A stretch of DNA of 6,231 nt from Victivallales bacterium (GCA_016930955.1 JAFGFR010000142.1:1-6231); one strand, 5' to 3'. Numbered from the stretch's first letter, positions 1 to 6,165 are shown. Numbers and translations are program-made. The notes: a model not told the origin generated them from the letters alone.

Positions 1-359
1 ATCTCGCAAGCCTCTATCTCCCCATCATTCAGCGCGAATAACTGAAGCATGGTCTGACATCCGTGCTGGAGGCCGTTGAAGTCCTCGGCTACTATTCTCG
101 ACCGCCCCTCCTCGATTTTCAGACAGTAGCCCTCGGGTTTGCCCACAGACTCCCCCAAAGACAGGCTGATGGGATATCCACCGTTTGTTGATATCCCGCA
201 TATTTCCGGCAAGTCGGAGTCCAATCTTTCCGCGATCAAAGTCAGACGCTTCTCCAGTTGTGGGTTGCATATCTGAATATTGACCGATTTGGGGACGGGA
301 AACACCTCCCCTGAAAAAGTGATATCATGTGGCACAGGGCATAGTTTGTGTAGGCTCAT
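1..359 (-). CDS. Glycoside hydrolase family 20 (beta-N-acetylhexosaminidase-like), N-terminal fragment
   Basis: An open frame begins at ATG 359-357 and stays open to the left edge, giving 119 residues before the window cuts it. About residues 20-112 resemble the GH20 N-terminal alpha/beta domain (Glyco_hydro_20b), most clearly EGYCLKIEEGRSRIVAED (about 76-93) followed by NGLQHGCQTMLQLF (about 95-108). This is the familiar 'GY-L-I ... I-A-D--GL--G-QT-LQL' pattern just before the catalytic TIM barrel. The barrel with its Asp-Glu pair lies outside the window, so activity cannot be judged. Family members remove terminal GlcNAc or GalNAc from glycans. There is no signal peptide, suggesting a cytoplasmic enzyme or one that is not Sec-exported. 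AAAGGA at 371-376 is a plausible ribosome site 11 nt upstream. The gene follows the beta-helix gene by 72 nt and may be co-transcribed with it. Other families with a similar N-terminal domain, such as GH67 or GH84, are less likely alternatives. Confidence 0.72.
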   Translation of the reverse strand, partial: MSLHKLCPVPHDITFSGEVFPVPKSVNIQICNPQLEKRLTLIAERLDSDLPEICGISTNGGYPISLSLGESVGKPEGYCLKIEEGRSRIVAEDFNGLQHGCQTMLQLFALNDGEIEACE

Positions 360-381
360 GAATATCCAAGTCCTTTCACGC

Positions 382-412
382 AAAAAACCCCCGACACCAG
401 GCAAGTTTTTTT
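382..412 (-). terminator. Weak terminator-like hairpin between beta-helix and GH20 genes
   Basis: Read on the minus strand, a run of seven A, then CTTGCC, a seven-base loop and GGGGG are followed by six T. The A and T runs pair and the centre adds C-G, two U-G and two C-G pairs around a bulged G. It starts about 20 nt after the beta-helix stop codon. The T tract fits an intrinsic terminator, but the GC part of the stem is short and wobble-rich. It may allow only partial termination before the GH20 gene. Confidence 0.3.
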
Positions 413-431
413 GTTCCGAACCATTCCCCGA

Positions 432-2891
432 CTAGGGGCGATTATCAGCGATTTTCAACAGGCTGACCGCTAATACTACGATTGTCGTATCCTGCTTCCC
501 CTCCTCAGCGGGTTCGAGGACAATTTCACGGACGGTCTTGTCCGGGCATGGATTAACCCACTGGGCGGTATAGATGTAACTTAAATTATCCAATGGATTT
601 CGCGGGTTGACTAAGATCACTTGACGCGCCTGATCCGCTGAAAACTGGGGAAAGTTGAAGTACCAGTCCTGGATGGTGGCCTTCTTTGCCCTTCGGTCCA
701 TGGTATCGTAGTCTTTGCTGATTTTCCCCAGAGGGATCACCTCCAATTTGTCCGAAGTCCCATCCTCATAGATAAAATGGTACATTCCGACAACTTTGTG
801 CTCATGGGCCCAGGCGCAGCCATGGAGGAAATACACGGCCTCCACTTTCTGATCAACCGGCAGGGATACTTTCTGGGGAAACTCTTTCCCCGCATACTCC
901 TTGAATCTCCATGAGTGTAAGCCTATGGCCGCGACCCCGTCATTTGAATCTTCGTCCAGAATATTGAACTTCACGCCATGCATATGTCTGATCCCCGTGG
1001 ACAAGTGCGGCAAACTTGGGATCAGGCCACCTGGCTCGTTGTGGCGATGTAATTTGTCTCCCCCGATCGGGCGATTCGCCAATTTGGCGATGTCCAGCAT
1101 GGCCCACCGGGTGTCGTCAACCCCTTCTGTCCTCGGGTAGGGCTTGTTCCAATGACTATCCTTTATCTGCTGCATTCTTAATTCTTGAAGGTGCGCCAGG
1201 CCGTCCGAGTCGTCCAACACACGGACAGGCCACTCTTCGCGTCGCAGCAAGGGGCTATCCTGCTCAGGGGTGAAATCCATGCCGCGTAAATTCTTCAGCC
1301 TGGGGTCGGCAAATATAGAGTTCAAATCCTGGCCTGTGACATCTTGCCATGAGGAGAATCCGACATTGAAGTCCGCTATTTTAAAACTATCCCGATCCTC
1401 GGGGCGATACCAGAGATTTTTTTCACACACAATCGTTTTAAGATGGTGTTCCCATGCTGAAGTGGACAGCAGCGGGCTCTTGCCCTCAAACGCGAAAATT
1501 GTGTTGTTGCGCAATGTCCAATTTTCCACCCGGACGGACAACTTCTCGCCTGTGGCGAAATTCTCCACTCCACGGCTCTCCATGCCGGTCATCATTAGCT
1601 GTGCGCCACTGTTGCCTCCTATAAGGTTGTCATCGAGAAAGACATTGCTCGAGTTGGTCGACAAAATCCCGTTGGCACCGTTAAAGGCTATTACACTGCC
1701 GCGGATCATGATCGGCCCCTGGGTCGCCTCGATGAACAACCCATCTGACAGGTTATCCACCCAAAAGGCATCCTCGACCACGATGTTCACATTGTCTATG
1801 TCAAACCAAAATCCTCTGGTCTTGTTGCCGACCGAGCGATGTCTTCTGATGATGGTGTCATGCACCTGCAGAATTTTCGCTCCGGCAACTGCCCAGGATA
1901 CAAAACCGCCTTTCTCGCCGCGCCAATTGTTATGAGAGGTCTCGTTGTCTTCCCATATGACGTTGCTTATTTTCCAGGACGTGACTCCCGCCCCGCCATT
2001 GTTATTGGCAACCGATCGCCGAAATGTAATGCCATGCGTGTCCCAAAAACCAAAACCATTAAAATTATTCCACATAAAAACGCAGTCCTCGACCAAGATG
2101 TCGGAGCTGCCGTAAAAGCCCGGCCGAGGACCCGCCGCAGGCTGGTTGTCATGCAGGAAAGTCAATCCCCGCAAAACGATGTTTTTCCTCCTCTGCGATA
2201 AGAAAGTCCTGTCCCTTGTGGCGATCTCAACCTTGGCACTCTCGAGGTCGTCTTCATCCGTTGGTCTAAGATAAATAACTTCCTCGTCCTCACAAACGTA
2301 AAACGAACCCGGAACCAGTTCCTCCAAAGATAGCTTCTGGGTCAATTTATTGCCATCGACAAAGACCATCTCGCGTCTCAGGCCGATTGGCTGCATCGGG
2401 GCGTGTTCACCCCATGGATTGAGGCATAGACCCCACTTGTGTGGCCAGTGGTGTGTGTAGATTCGGGTTTCACCTTGTCGTTCCCAATCTTCCCAGATGT
2501 CGGATCCGGAAATGATGGCCATGCCTTTTTCCTTTGCCTCGATGACCAGGGGAGCGTCGGTTCCCTCGCTTCCCAAAGGCTGCAAATGGACGTTTTCACG
2601 ATAGACTCCAGGATAGATGAGTATTTTGGTGCCGATGTTCCGTTTGTTGTTCTGGTCGGCCAATTCGACCGCACGGCTGATACTAAGCAACGGCTTTCCA
2701 GCGTCGCCATCATTTTTGTCGGAGGCATCCCCGTGCGCCGAATTCACATGCAAAACCTCCGTCACAAGATGCTCCGCGACCTGTGCACCGGTAACTTTCG
2801 ATACATCAGGGGCTGTCGCACCATAAACCGCGCCGGACGACGACAACACCACTGCACACCCAATCCCAAAACTCCATGTCCTTCCTGTCAT
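432..2891 (-). CDS. Exported right-handed parallel beta-helix protein with C-terminal beta-sandwich-like domain
   Basis: The 819-residue product starts at ATG 2891-2889, chosen because GAGGAG lies 7 nt upstream and a signal peptide begins directly at this Met; an in-frame start at 2927 lies inside a hairpin and has no such site. Residues 1-24 form a signal peptide (basic start, hydrophobic core, probable cut after AVYG). Residues about 48-100 have the DUF1565-like opening seen in pectin-lyase-fold proteins (HVNSAHGD ... ILIYPGVYRENV). Residues about 236-493 are beta-helix coils rich in 'I-V-DN-F--N' turns, ending near FADPRLKN (about 527-534). Residues about 638-793 form a second domain (VYFLHGCAW, HFIYEDGTSDKLEV, QWVNPCPDK) like the presumed galactose-binding-type C-terminal domains of Lentisphaerota and Planctomycetota enzymes. 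Beta-helix proteins of this kind include polysaccharide lyases, epimerases and GH141-type hydrolases. No catalytic residues can be assigned with confidence, so substrate and reaction are unknown. The glycan-active role is inferred from fold and neighbours. Confidence 0.88.
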   Translation of the reverse strand: MTGRTWSFGIGCAVVLSSSGAVYGATAPDVSKVTGAQVAEHLVTEVLHVNSAHGDASDKNDGDAGKPLLSISRAVELADQNNKRNIGTKILIYPGVYRENVHLQPLGSEGTDAPLVIEAKEKGMAIISGSDIWEDWERQGETRIYTHHWPHKWGLCLNPWGEHAPMQPIGLRREMVFVDGNKLTQKLSLEELVPGSFYVCEDEEVIYLRPTDEDDLESAKVEIATRDRTFLSQRRKNIVLRGLTFLHDNQPAAGPRPGFYGSSDILVEDCVFMWNNFNGFGFWDTHGITFRRSVANNNGGAGVTSWKISNVIWEDNETSHNNWRGEKGGFVSWAVAGAKILQVHDTIIRRHRSVGNKTRGFWFDIDNVNIVVEDAFWVDNLSDGLFIEATQGPIMIRGSVIAFNGANGILSTNSSNVFLDDNLIGGNSGAQLMMTGMESRGVENFATGEKLSVRVENWTLRNNTIFAFEGKSPLLSTSAWEHHLKTIVCEKNLWYRPEDRDSFKIADFNVGFSSWQDVTGQDLNSIFADPRLKNLRGMDFTPEQDSPLLRREEWPVRVLDDSDGLAHLQELRMQQIKDSHWNKPYPRTEGVDDTRWAMLDIAKLANRPIGGDKLHRHNEPGGLIPSLPHLSTGIRHMHGVKFNILDEDSNDGVAAIGLHSWRFKEYAGKEFPQKVSLPVDQKVEAVYFLHGCAWAHEHKVVGMYHFIYEDGTSDKLEVIPLGKISKDYDTMDRRAKKATIQDWYFNFPQFSADQARQVILVNPRNPLDNLSYIYTAQWVNPCPDKTVREIVLEPAEEGKQDTTIVVLAVSLLKIADNRP

Positions 2892-2898
2892 CTTTTCA

Positions 2899-2904
2899 CT
2901 CCTC
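2899..2904 (-). promoter_or_regulatory. Shine-Dalgarno site that sets the beta-helix gene start
   Basis: GAGGAG on the minus strand is 7 nt upstream of ATG 2891-2889. It supports a start 12 codons inside the longest open frame, and the resulting N-terminus is a well-formed signal peptide. The pilin-like gene has the identical hexamer 8 nt before its start. Confidence 0.75.
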
Positions 2905-2915
2905 AGAGACAATTG

Positions 2916-2948
2916 CAAAACTCCCAACGCGGTCCACGCGGAGTTTTG
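2916..2948 (-). promoter_or_regulatory. Strong intercistronic hairpin between pilin-like and beta-helix genes
   Basis: Nine-base arms CAAAACTCC (2916-2924) and GGAGTTTTG (2940-2948) are perfectly complementary. Inside them GCG (2929-2931) pairs with CGC (2937-2939) around a five-base loop, with a four-base bulge on one side. The structure lies 27 nt after the pilin-like stop and ends 11 nt before the beta-helix ribosome site. On the minus strand the right arm ends in TTTTG, too short for a convincing terminator. An attenuator, an mRNA-processing or 3'-end stabilising hairpin that sets different levels for the two genes is a reasonable inference. Confidence 0.6.
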
Positions 2949-2975
2949 AAACCGGCTCCCTGTTCAATAATTTTA

Positions 2976-3716
2976 TCAATCACCAGGACTTATAGTCCAG
3001 CCACCGGCATTCAAGTGGGTACCTAAATTCTTCCGGAGATCAACTCGCCCATCGCTGTAAAGCATGTTAAATGTGTTATTGTGGGCTTTTTCCGAGTGTT
3101 CAAAACCATATGGCCACCAATAACAATTGCCGATTCTAAAGCCTTTAAACAGTTCCCACATCAGGAAGGTCTCTGACGGTGCCTTTATCCTTGAAGTGAG
3201 TTTCAGCACGGGGCGCTTGGCGTAGTCATCGGGCAAATCGGGTCTGAAACCATTCACCAGGTAACTTAAGCGTGTATCCGGCACATAGAATGTCAACGTA
3301 GAAAATTCGCTCTGGTCTGAAGGACAGGCCCATATGTCCGGGCTTTTTTTCAAATAAAGATCATGTAAAATAGAATCAAATTCGTTCCCCTTGATTTTCC
3401 AGCCGTCATTACTCGCGAAGTAGTCCGCAGGGGGTATGTAGCCGCCATAATCGCCGACATAAAACATGACTGAAACACCAATTTGCCTAAGGTTGTTGGT
3501 ACAGGAAATGCCCTTTGCCGATTCGCGGGCAAGCTTCAACGCCGGCAGCAGCAACGCAGCCAAAATAGAGATTATCGCAATCACCACCAGCAGCTCGATA
3601 AGCGTAAACCCCTTCCGACCCTGTCTCCAAAATGCATCACGGCAAAACATGCCCCGAAAGGACGGAAGGGCGATGACACCAAACACCCCATCAAACAAGA
3701 CTACTTCTCTGCTCAT
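2976..3716 (-). CDS. Prepilin-like protein with type IV pilin N-terminus and H-X9-DG motif
   Basis: The 246-residue product starts at ATG 3716-3714, with GAGGAG 8 nt upstream; the GTG at 3722 would leave only 2 nt. A 36-residue leader ends in RQGRKG, followed by FTLIELLVVIAI, the type III signal recognised by prepilin peptidase: cleavage after Gly36, mature residue Phe37, Glu at mature position 5. Residues 37-58 form the single hydrophobic segment. After it come CTNNLRQIG (about 72-80) and WACPS (about 129-133), two cysteines typical of these pseudopilins. Near the C-terminus His212, nine residues and Asp222-Gly223 make an exact H-X9-DG motif (HNNTFNMLYSDG). Proteins of this type occur in many copies in Lentisphaerota, Planctomycetota and Verrucomicrobiota and often sit beside glycan-degrading genes. 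Their function is not established; surface pseudopilus or secretion roles are proposed. Here it is promoter-proximal to the beta-helix gene, 84 nt away. Confidence 0.9.
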   Translation of the reverse strand: MSREVVLFDGVFGVIALPSFRGMFCRDAFWRQGRKGFTLIELLVVIAIISILAALLLPALKLARESAKGISCTNNLRQIGVSVMFYVGDYGGYIPPADYFASNDGWKIKGNEFDSILHDLYLKKSPDIWACPSDQSEFSTLTFYVPDTRLSYLVNGFRPDLPDDYAKRPVLKLTSRIKAPSETFLMWELFKGFRIGNCYWWPYGFEHSEKAHNNTFNMLYSDGRVDLRKNLGTHLNAGGWTISPGD

Positions 3717-3724
3717 GACCACAA

Positions 3725-3730
3725 CTCCTC
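3725..3730 (-). promoter_or_regulatory. Shine-Dalgarno site that sets the pilin-like gene start
   Basis: GAGGAG on the minus strand lies 8 nt before ATG 3716-3714 but only 2 nt before the in-frame GTG at 3722-3720. Spacing therefore favours the ATG. Confidence 0.7.
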
Positions 3731-3743
3731 ATTTCATTAAACA

Positions 3744-3799
3744 GTTCACGGTTCACAGTTCACGGTTCACAGTTCACGGTTCACAGTTCGCGGTTCACG
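3744..3799. repeat. Eight tandem heptads GTTCACR
   Basis: Eight consecutive 7-bp units read GTTCACG and GTTCACA in strict alternation, making a 14-bp higher-order unit. The seventh unit carries one change (GTTCGCG). The array starts 14 bp upstream of the pilin-like ribosome site, within its presumed leader. There is no spacer sequence, so it is not a CRISPR array. Because 7 is not a multiple of 3 and no gene covers it, it is not protein-coding. Replication slippage could change the copy number. Confidence 0.92.
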
Positions 3800-3818
3800 G
3801 CTTCGCCAAGGCTACGCC
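3799..3818. repeat. Double GC-rich mini-hairpin next to the heptad array
   Basis: GGCTTCGCC (3799-3807) and GGCTACGCC (3810-3818) are two near-identical nine-base units, each able to fold into a 3-bp stem with a three-base loop, separated by AA. They are followed by GCGGCAGGC. The block is much richer in GC than the flanking leader. It resembles small dispersed palindromic elements found between genes in environmental genomes, but I cannot name the family. Confidence 0.5.
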
Positions 3819-3845
3819 GCGGCAGGCACGGTTCAGGGTTTTTCA

Positions 3846-3866
3846 TTCTGACTCCTGAATTCTGAC
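3846..3866. repeat. Three heptads of a second family (TTCTGAC / TCCTGAA / TTCTGAC)
   Basis: Three adjacent 7-bp units occur here, the first and third identical and the middle one differing at three positions. On the minus strand they read GTCAGAA, TTCAGGA, GTCAGAA. GTTCAGG at 3831-3837 looks intermediate between this family and the GTTCACR heptads at 3744-3799. Only three units are present, so this is weaker than the first array. Confidence 0.6.
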
Positions 3867-3887
3867 TACCTGAGCAGCCACCTCAAT

Positions 3888-3909
3888 TTCACACATATTA
3901 TCATGTGAA
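3888..3909. promoter_or_regulatory. Operator-like dyad TTCACA-N10-TGTGAA over the pilin promoter -10
   Basis: Two perfect 6-bp inverted arms (3888-3893 and 3904-3909) are separated by 10 bp that contain the candidate -10 element. The arms are centred about 11 bp apart edge to edge, close to one helical turn, as expected for a dimeric regulator. Placement over the -10 suggests repression if a protein binds. The half-site TTCACA is the core of the GTTCACR heptads located 90-160 bp away. Confidence 0.45.
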
Positions 3910-3923
3910 CGCTAATAAGTCAA
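3895..3923 (-). promoter_or_regulatory. Sigma70-like promoter of the pilin-like and beta-helix genes
   Basis: On the minus strand TTGACT (3923-3918, five of six matches to TTGACA) is followed after 17 nt by TAATAT (3900-3895, four of six). An alternative -10, GATAAT (3902-3897, five of six), gives a 15-nt spacer. It sits 22 bp after the fucosidase stop codon and would start transcription near 3888, leaving a leader of roughly 170 nt before the pilin-like ATG. Confidence 0.5.
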
Positions 3924-3946
3924 GCCCTGAAACGAAAAAAAGTGAA

Positions 3947-5434
3947 TCATGTTGTTGATTTTTTTCCGATGGACATTCGGAATCCCCAGCAATGTCTGCA
4001 TGGTCGCTGCGCCGGATCCGCCAGCCATTCGGGTATATCGATCGACAGTCCGCTGTCATCCTGGGAGAATTTGAACTCATGTTCGAGCCCCATCAAGCCG
4101 ACGGAACACACGTGGATATCGTTCACGCCGGACAGACGCAGTTTACTTCCGACGAACGGGGGGCCAGGCCATTCGAGCAGAAATGCGTAAACGGCACTTC
4201 CGTCCTTTTTTCGGGTGTAGCGTATGGTTTCGCCTTCGCGCCATGGTTTGTGCGGTCGGGTTCCATATATGCCCTCCCCGTTTATATCCAGCCACTTGCC
4301 GGTTTCCTCGAGGCGCCGGACGATCTGCGGCGCCCAGGTCCCGTCGGGCATCGGGCCGTAGCCAATCTGGAAAACACCGCCTTTGGCCACAATGTCCACA
4401 AGCTTATGCACTATCCACCCGGCAGGTTGATAGGTGTCATGCCAAACATGTGAGAAATGACGGCTGCCGGGGAAAATGACCTTCCAGGGGGCATCCAGAC
4501 TGGTGCCCTTCTCGTCATTCTCGGGTCCCATCGGAACGCTGCGTTCCGGGGTGCTATAATCCCCATGGCCACCGACTCCCCGCGACCTGACAAGCACTTT
4601 GGGCTGGAGGTGCCGTACCAGCTTCATCGTGTCCGCAATATCCGGCTCCAATCCGAGGTCGTCAGGGAAGCACATGTCCAGAGAGAGCAAGTCTATCGGC
4701 CCATATTTCGAGCACAGTTCGCGCAATTGCTCGCGGTGGCGCGCGATCATGCGCGAGAAACCGGCCGGGTCGGTTTCCCGAGTGTACGGATGGTTCTGGA
4801 GATAGGGGCCCTCCTTCCTCTGGTAATTCCATTGGTCAATCCGGAAATCGCTGTCAAACCAGTCTATGTGAGAAAAGTACAGCCCGATTCCCAGTCCTCT
4901 CTCGCGTCCCGCAGCCACAAGCTCGGCGGTGACATCCCGCTTGCAAGGCCCATCCATGATGCTGTAGCGCATGTCGCAATCGACGATCTTCCCTGCATCC
5001 TCACCGTCATGAACAACACGCCTGTAAACACGCGTGTTCGTGTCGAACAGCGAAAACCCGTCGTGGTGCTTGGTGGTGAAAGTGAAGAATTTCACTCCTG
5101 AACGCAACATCATGTCGCACCATTCAGCGGCATTGAAAAGCGTCGGATTCCACCATTTCCACAATTGCTCGTACTGCTCGCGGTATTCGGGAGACCCACC
5201 GCGGCTTGCGGACAAACTCCATGACTCGTCCCCGCACCCCGTTATGGAGTAGAGGCCCCAGTGGATGCGAAGACCGAATTTCATGTCCCAGAAACGCTCC
5301 AAAGCGGCGATTCCGGCATGCCTGTATCCGGCATCTGCGCTGCGGTAGCCGGGGAATCGCCTCCGCAATCCTTGCTCCTCCTCCTCGGATGCTATGGAGA
5401 CCACAGTCCCCGGGCAGTCATTCAAACCTTCCAT
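3947..5434 (-). CDS. Glycoside hydrolase family 29, alpha-L-fucosidase-like
   Basis: The 495-residue product starts at ATG 5434-5432 with GGAG 8 nt upstream. GH29 enzymes release alpha-L-fucose from glycans by a retaining mechanism. Landmarks in order are FWDMKFGLRIHWGLYSI (48-64), FTTKHHDGFSLFDT (119-132) with the fucose-contacting His123-His124, ERGLGIGLYFSHIDWFD (178-194), KYGPIDLLSLDM (243-254) with Asp253 at the nucleophile position, GDYSTPER (291-298), and VDIVAKGGVFQIGYGPMPDG (346-365). About residues 400-490 form the C-terminal beta-sandwich. Length and domain order are normal for the family. There is no signal peptide, so it probably acts in the cytoplasm on imported oligosaccharides. 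Two usually conserved stretches deviate: the nucleophile loop reads LSLDM instead of LWFDG, and the following WE-type stretch reads APWKVIFPG (315-323). It may be a divergent subfamily with another substrate, such as a different 6-deoxy sugar or galactose-type analogue. Confidence 0.9.
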   Translation of the reverse strand: MEGLNDCPGTVVSIASEEEEQGLRRRFPGYRSADAGYRHAGIAALERFWDMKFGLRIHWGLYSITGCGDESWSLSASRGGSPEYREQYEQLWKWWNPTLFNAAEWCDMMLRSGVKFFTFTTKHHDGFSLFDTNTRVYRRVVHDGEDAGKIVDCDMRYSIMDGPCKRDVTAELVAAGRERGLGIGLYFSHIDWFDSDFRIDQWNYQRKEGPYLQNHPYTRETDPAGFSRMIARHREQLRELCSKYGPIDLLSLDMCFPDDLGLEPDIADTMKLVRHLQPKVLVRSRGVGGHGDYSTPERSVPMGPENDEKGTSLDAPWKVIFPGSRHFSHVWHDTYQPAGWIVHKLVDIVAKGGVFQIGYGPMPDGTWAPQIVRRLEETGKWLDINGEGIYGTRPHKPWREGETIRYTRKKDGSAVYAFLLEWPGPPFVGSKLRLSGVNDIHVCSVGLMGLEHEFKFSQDDSGLSIDIPEWLADPAQRPCRHCWGFRMSIGKKSTT

Positions 5435-5451
5435 TGTTTTTTCTCCATCAT

Positions 5452-5483
5452 GCCAATTTCATTTGTTATTAGAGCCAATTTCA
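5452..5483 (-). repeat. 10-bp direct repeat TGAAATTGGC upstream of the fucosidase gene
   Basis: TGAAATTGGC occurs twice on the minus strand (5483-5474 and 5461-5452) with a 22-bp period, about two helical turns, and the nearer copy is 17 bp from the GH29 start codon. TCTAAT (5473-5468, five of six matches to a -10) lies between the copies but no good -35 precedes it. The core TGAAATTG also occurs at 3891-3884 at the presumed pilin transcription start. A direct-repeat activator or repressor site is possible. Confidence 0.4.
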
Positions 5484-5525
5484 AAACTACCCGTGGCCGC
5501 GCGGGGCAAACGCTCCCGCCGCGTT

Positions 5526-6146
5526 TCAGACAGTCCGGTCGTTCTCAATCGACTCATAGTAATCAAAACCCAACCCCATTTTCTCCATAAGCGGTCTGGT
5601 GGCAACATCAAGCTTTTCATAAATATCCCGGGGTATGGGCCGGCGGACAAACTCGATGTTGTCCTCAAGTTCAGCGATGCTCCGCGCACCAACCAAGGCA
5701 CAGGTAATCGCAGGGTTGGCCACCGCCCACTTGATTGCCAGGGCAGGCATGCTCAACCCGCAATCTGCCATGCATTCCCTGATCGCTGAGAGAGCCTCCC
5801 CGGTCTCCTGTTCCGCCCCACTCTCCCCGTGCCTCGACAAATCGCAAGCTCCAGAGTTGAAGTGGCGCGTCCGACGCTGCCAGGGGGGAACCAATTCCAG
5901 AGTCGGATAGATGTCAGCCAGCAGTCCCTGCAAAAGCGTCATATACCCGATAACCCCAACCCCGGATTCCACACAACCAGGCAATGCCTCGAACTCTATG
6001 GCGCGGGACAACAGACTGTAGGGCAACTCGTTGACGACAATATCAGGGAATACCTCGAGAGCCTCCTCAAGTCTGCCGACGCCGAAGTTGCTTACCCCGA
6101 CGAAACGTACCTTGCCCTCGTCCCGCAACTCGCCGAGGGTCTTCAA
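5526..6146 (-). pseudogene. Aldo/keto reductase lacking its N-terminal part (disrupted)
   Basis: The frame encodes about 206 residues matching the C-terminal two thirds of an NAD(P)H-dependent aldo/keto reductase, a family usually 300-340 residues long. Visible are TLGELRDEGKVRFVGVSNF (3-21), the strand and helix before the nucleotide site, VNELPYSLLSR (38-48), GVIGYMTLLQGLL (64-76), and ALVGARSIAELEDNIE (150-165), the usual cofactor-phosphate loop. The catalytic Asp, Tyr, Lys and His of the family all lie before the GVSN motif and are absent. Upstream of 6147 the DNA abruptly becomes AT-rich and an in-frame TAA lies 18 nt before the only possible start, a TTG without a good ribosome site. 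The homologous sequence seems to begin at the very edge of the AT-rich segment, so the gene looks interrupted rather than naturally short. It precedes the fucosidase gene by 91 nt and may have been the first gene of this sugar-metabolism cluster. Confidence 0.75.
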
Positions 6147-6165
6147 CCTAAAATAATTTGAAATT

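Noticed and set aside
25..270. 81-residue minus-strand open frame at the left end
   Set aside because: It overlaps in another frame the partial GH20 domain (1-359), which has recognisable family sequence and runs through the window edge; the 81-residue frame resembles nothing.
1270..1935. 221-residue plus-strand open frame
   Set aside because: It is a shadow of the beta-helix coding sequence on the opposite strand with no recognisable domain.
2892..2927. Upstream start for the beta-helix gene (12 extra codons)
   Set aside because: It begins inside the strong hairpin, lacks a ribosome site and would bury the signal peptide; ATG 2891 has GAGGAG at 7 nt.
2439..3026. 195-residue plus-strand open frame
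   Set aside because: It lies antisense to the well-supported beta-helix gene and its N-terminal signal region and has no family-like sequence.
3741..3799. CRISPR array
   Set aside because: Units are 7 bp, contiguous and without spacers; no cas gene is present.
3933..3967. A/T-rich hairpin overlapping the fucosidase stop (A7 and T7 arms around ATCA/TGAT)
   Set aside because: It has almost no GC pairs and a broken stem, so I do not call it a terminator; it may be weakly functional at most.
5488..5525. GC-rich complementary stretches between the reductase fragment and the fucosidase gene
   Set aside because: The best pairing (around GCGGCGGG and CCCCGCGC) has central mismatches and no T tract, so neither terminator nor regulatory RNA can be claimed.
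5526..6146. Intact short aldo/keto reductase starting at TTG
   Set aside because: All four catalytic residues of the family would be missing and the only start is a TTG without a good ribosome site next to a composition boundary.
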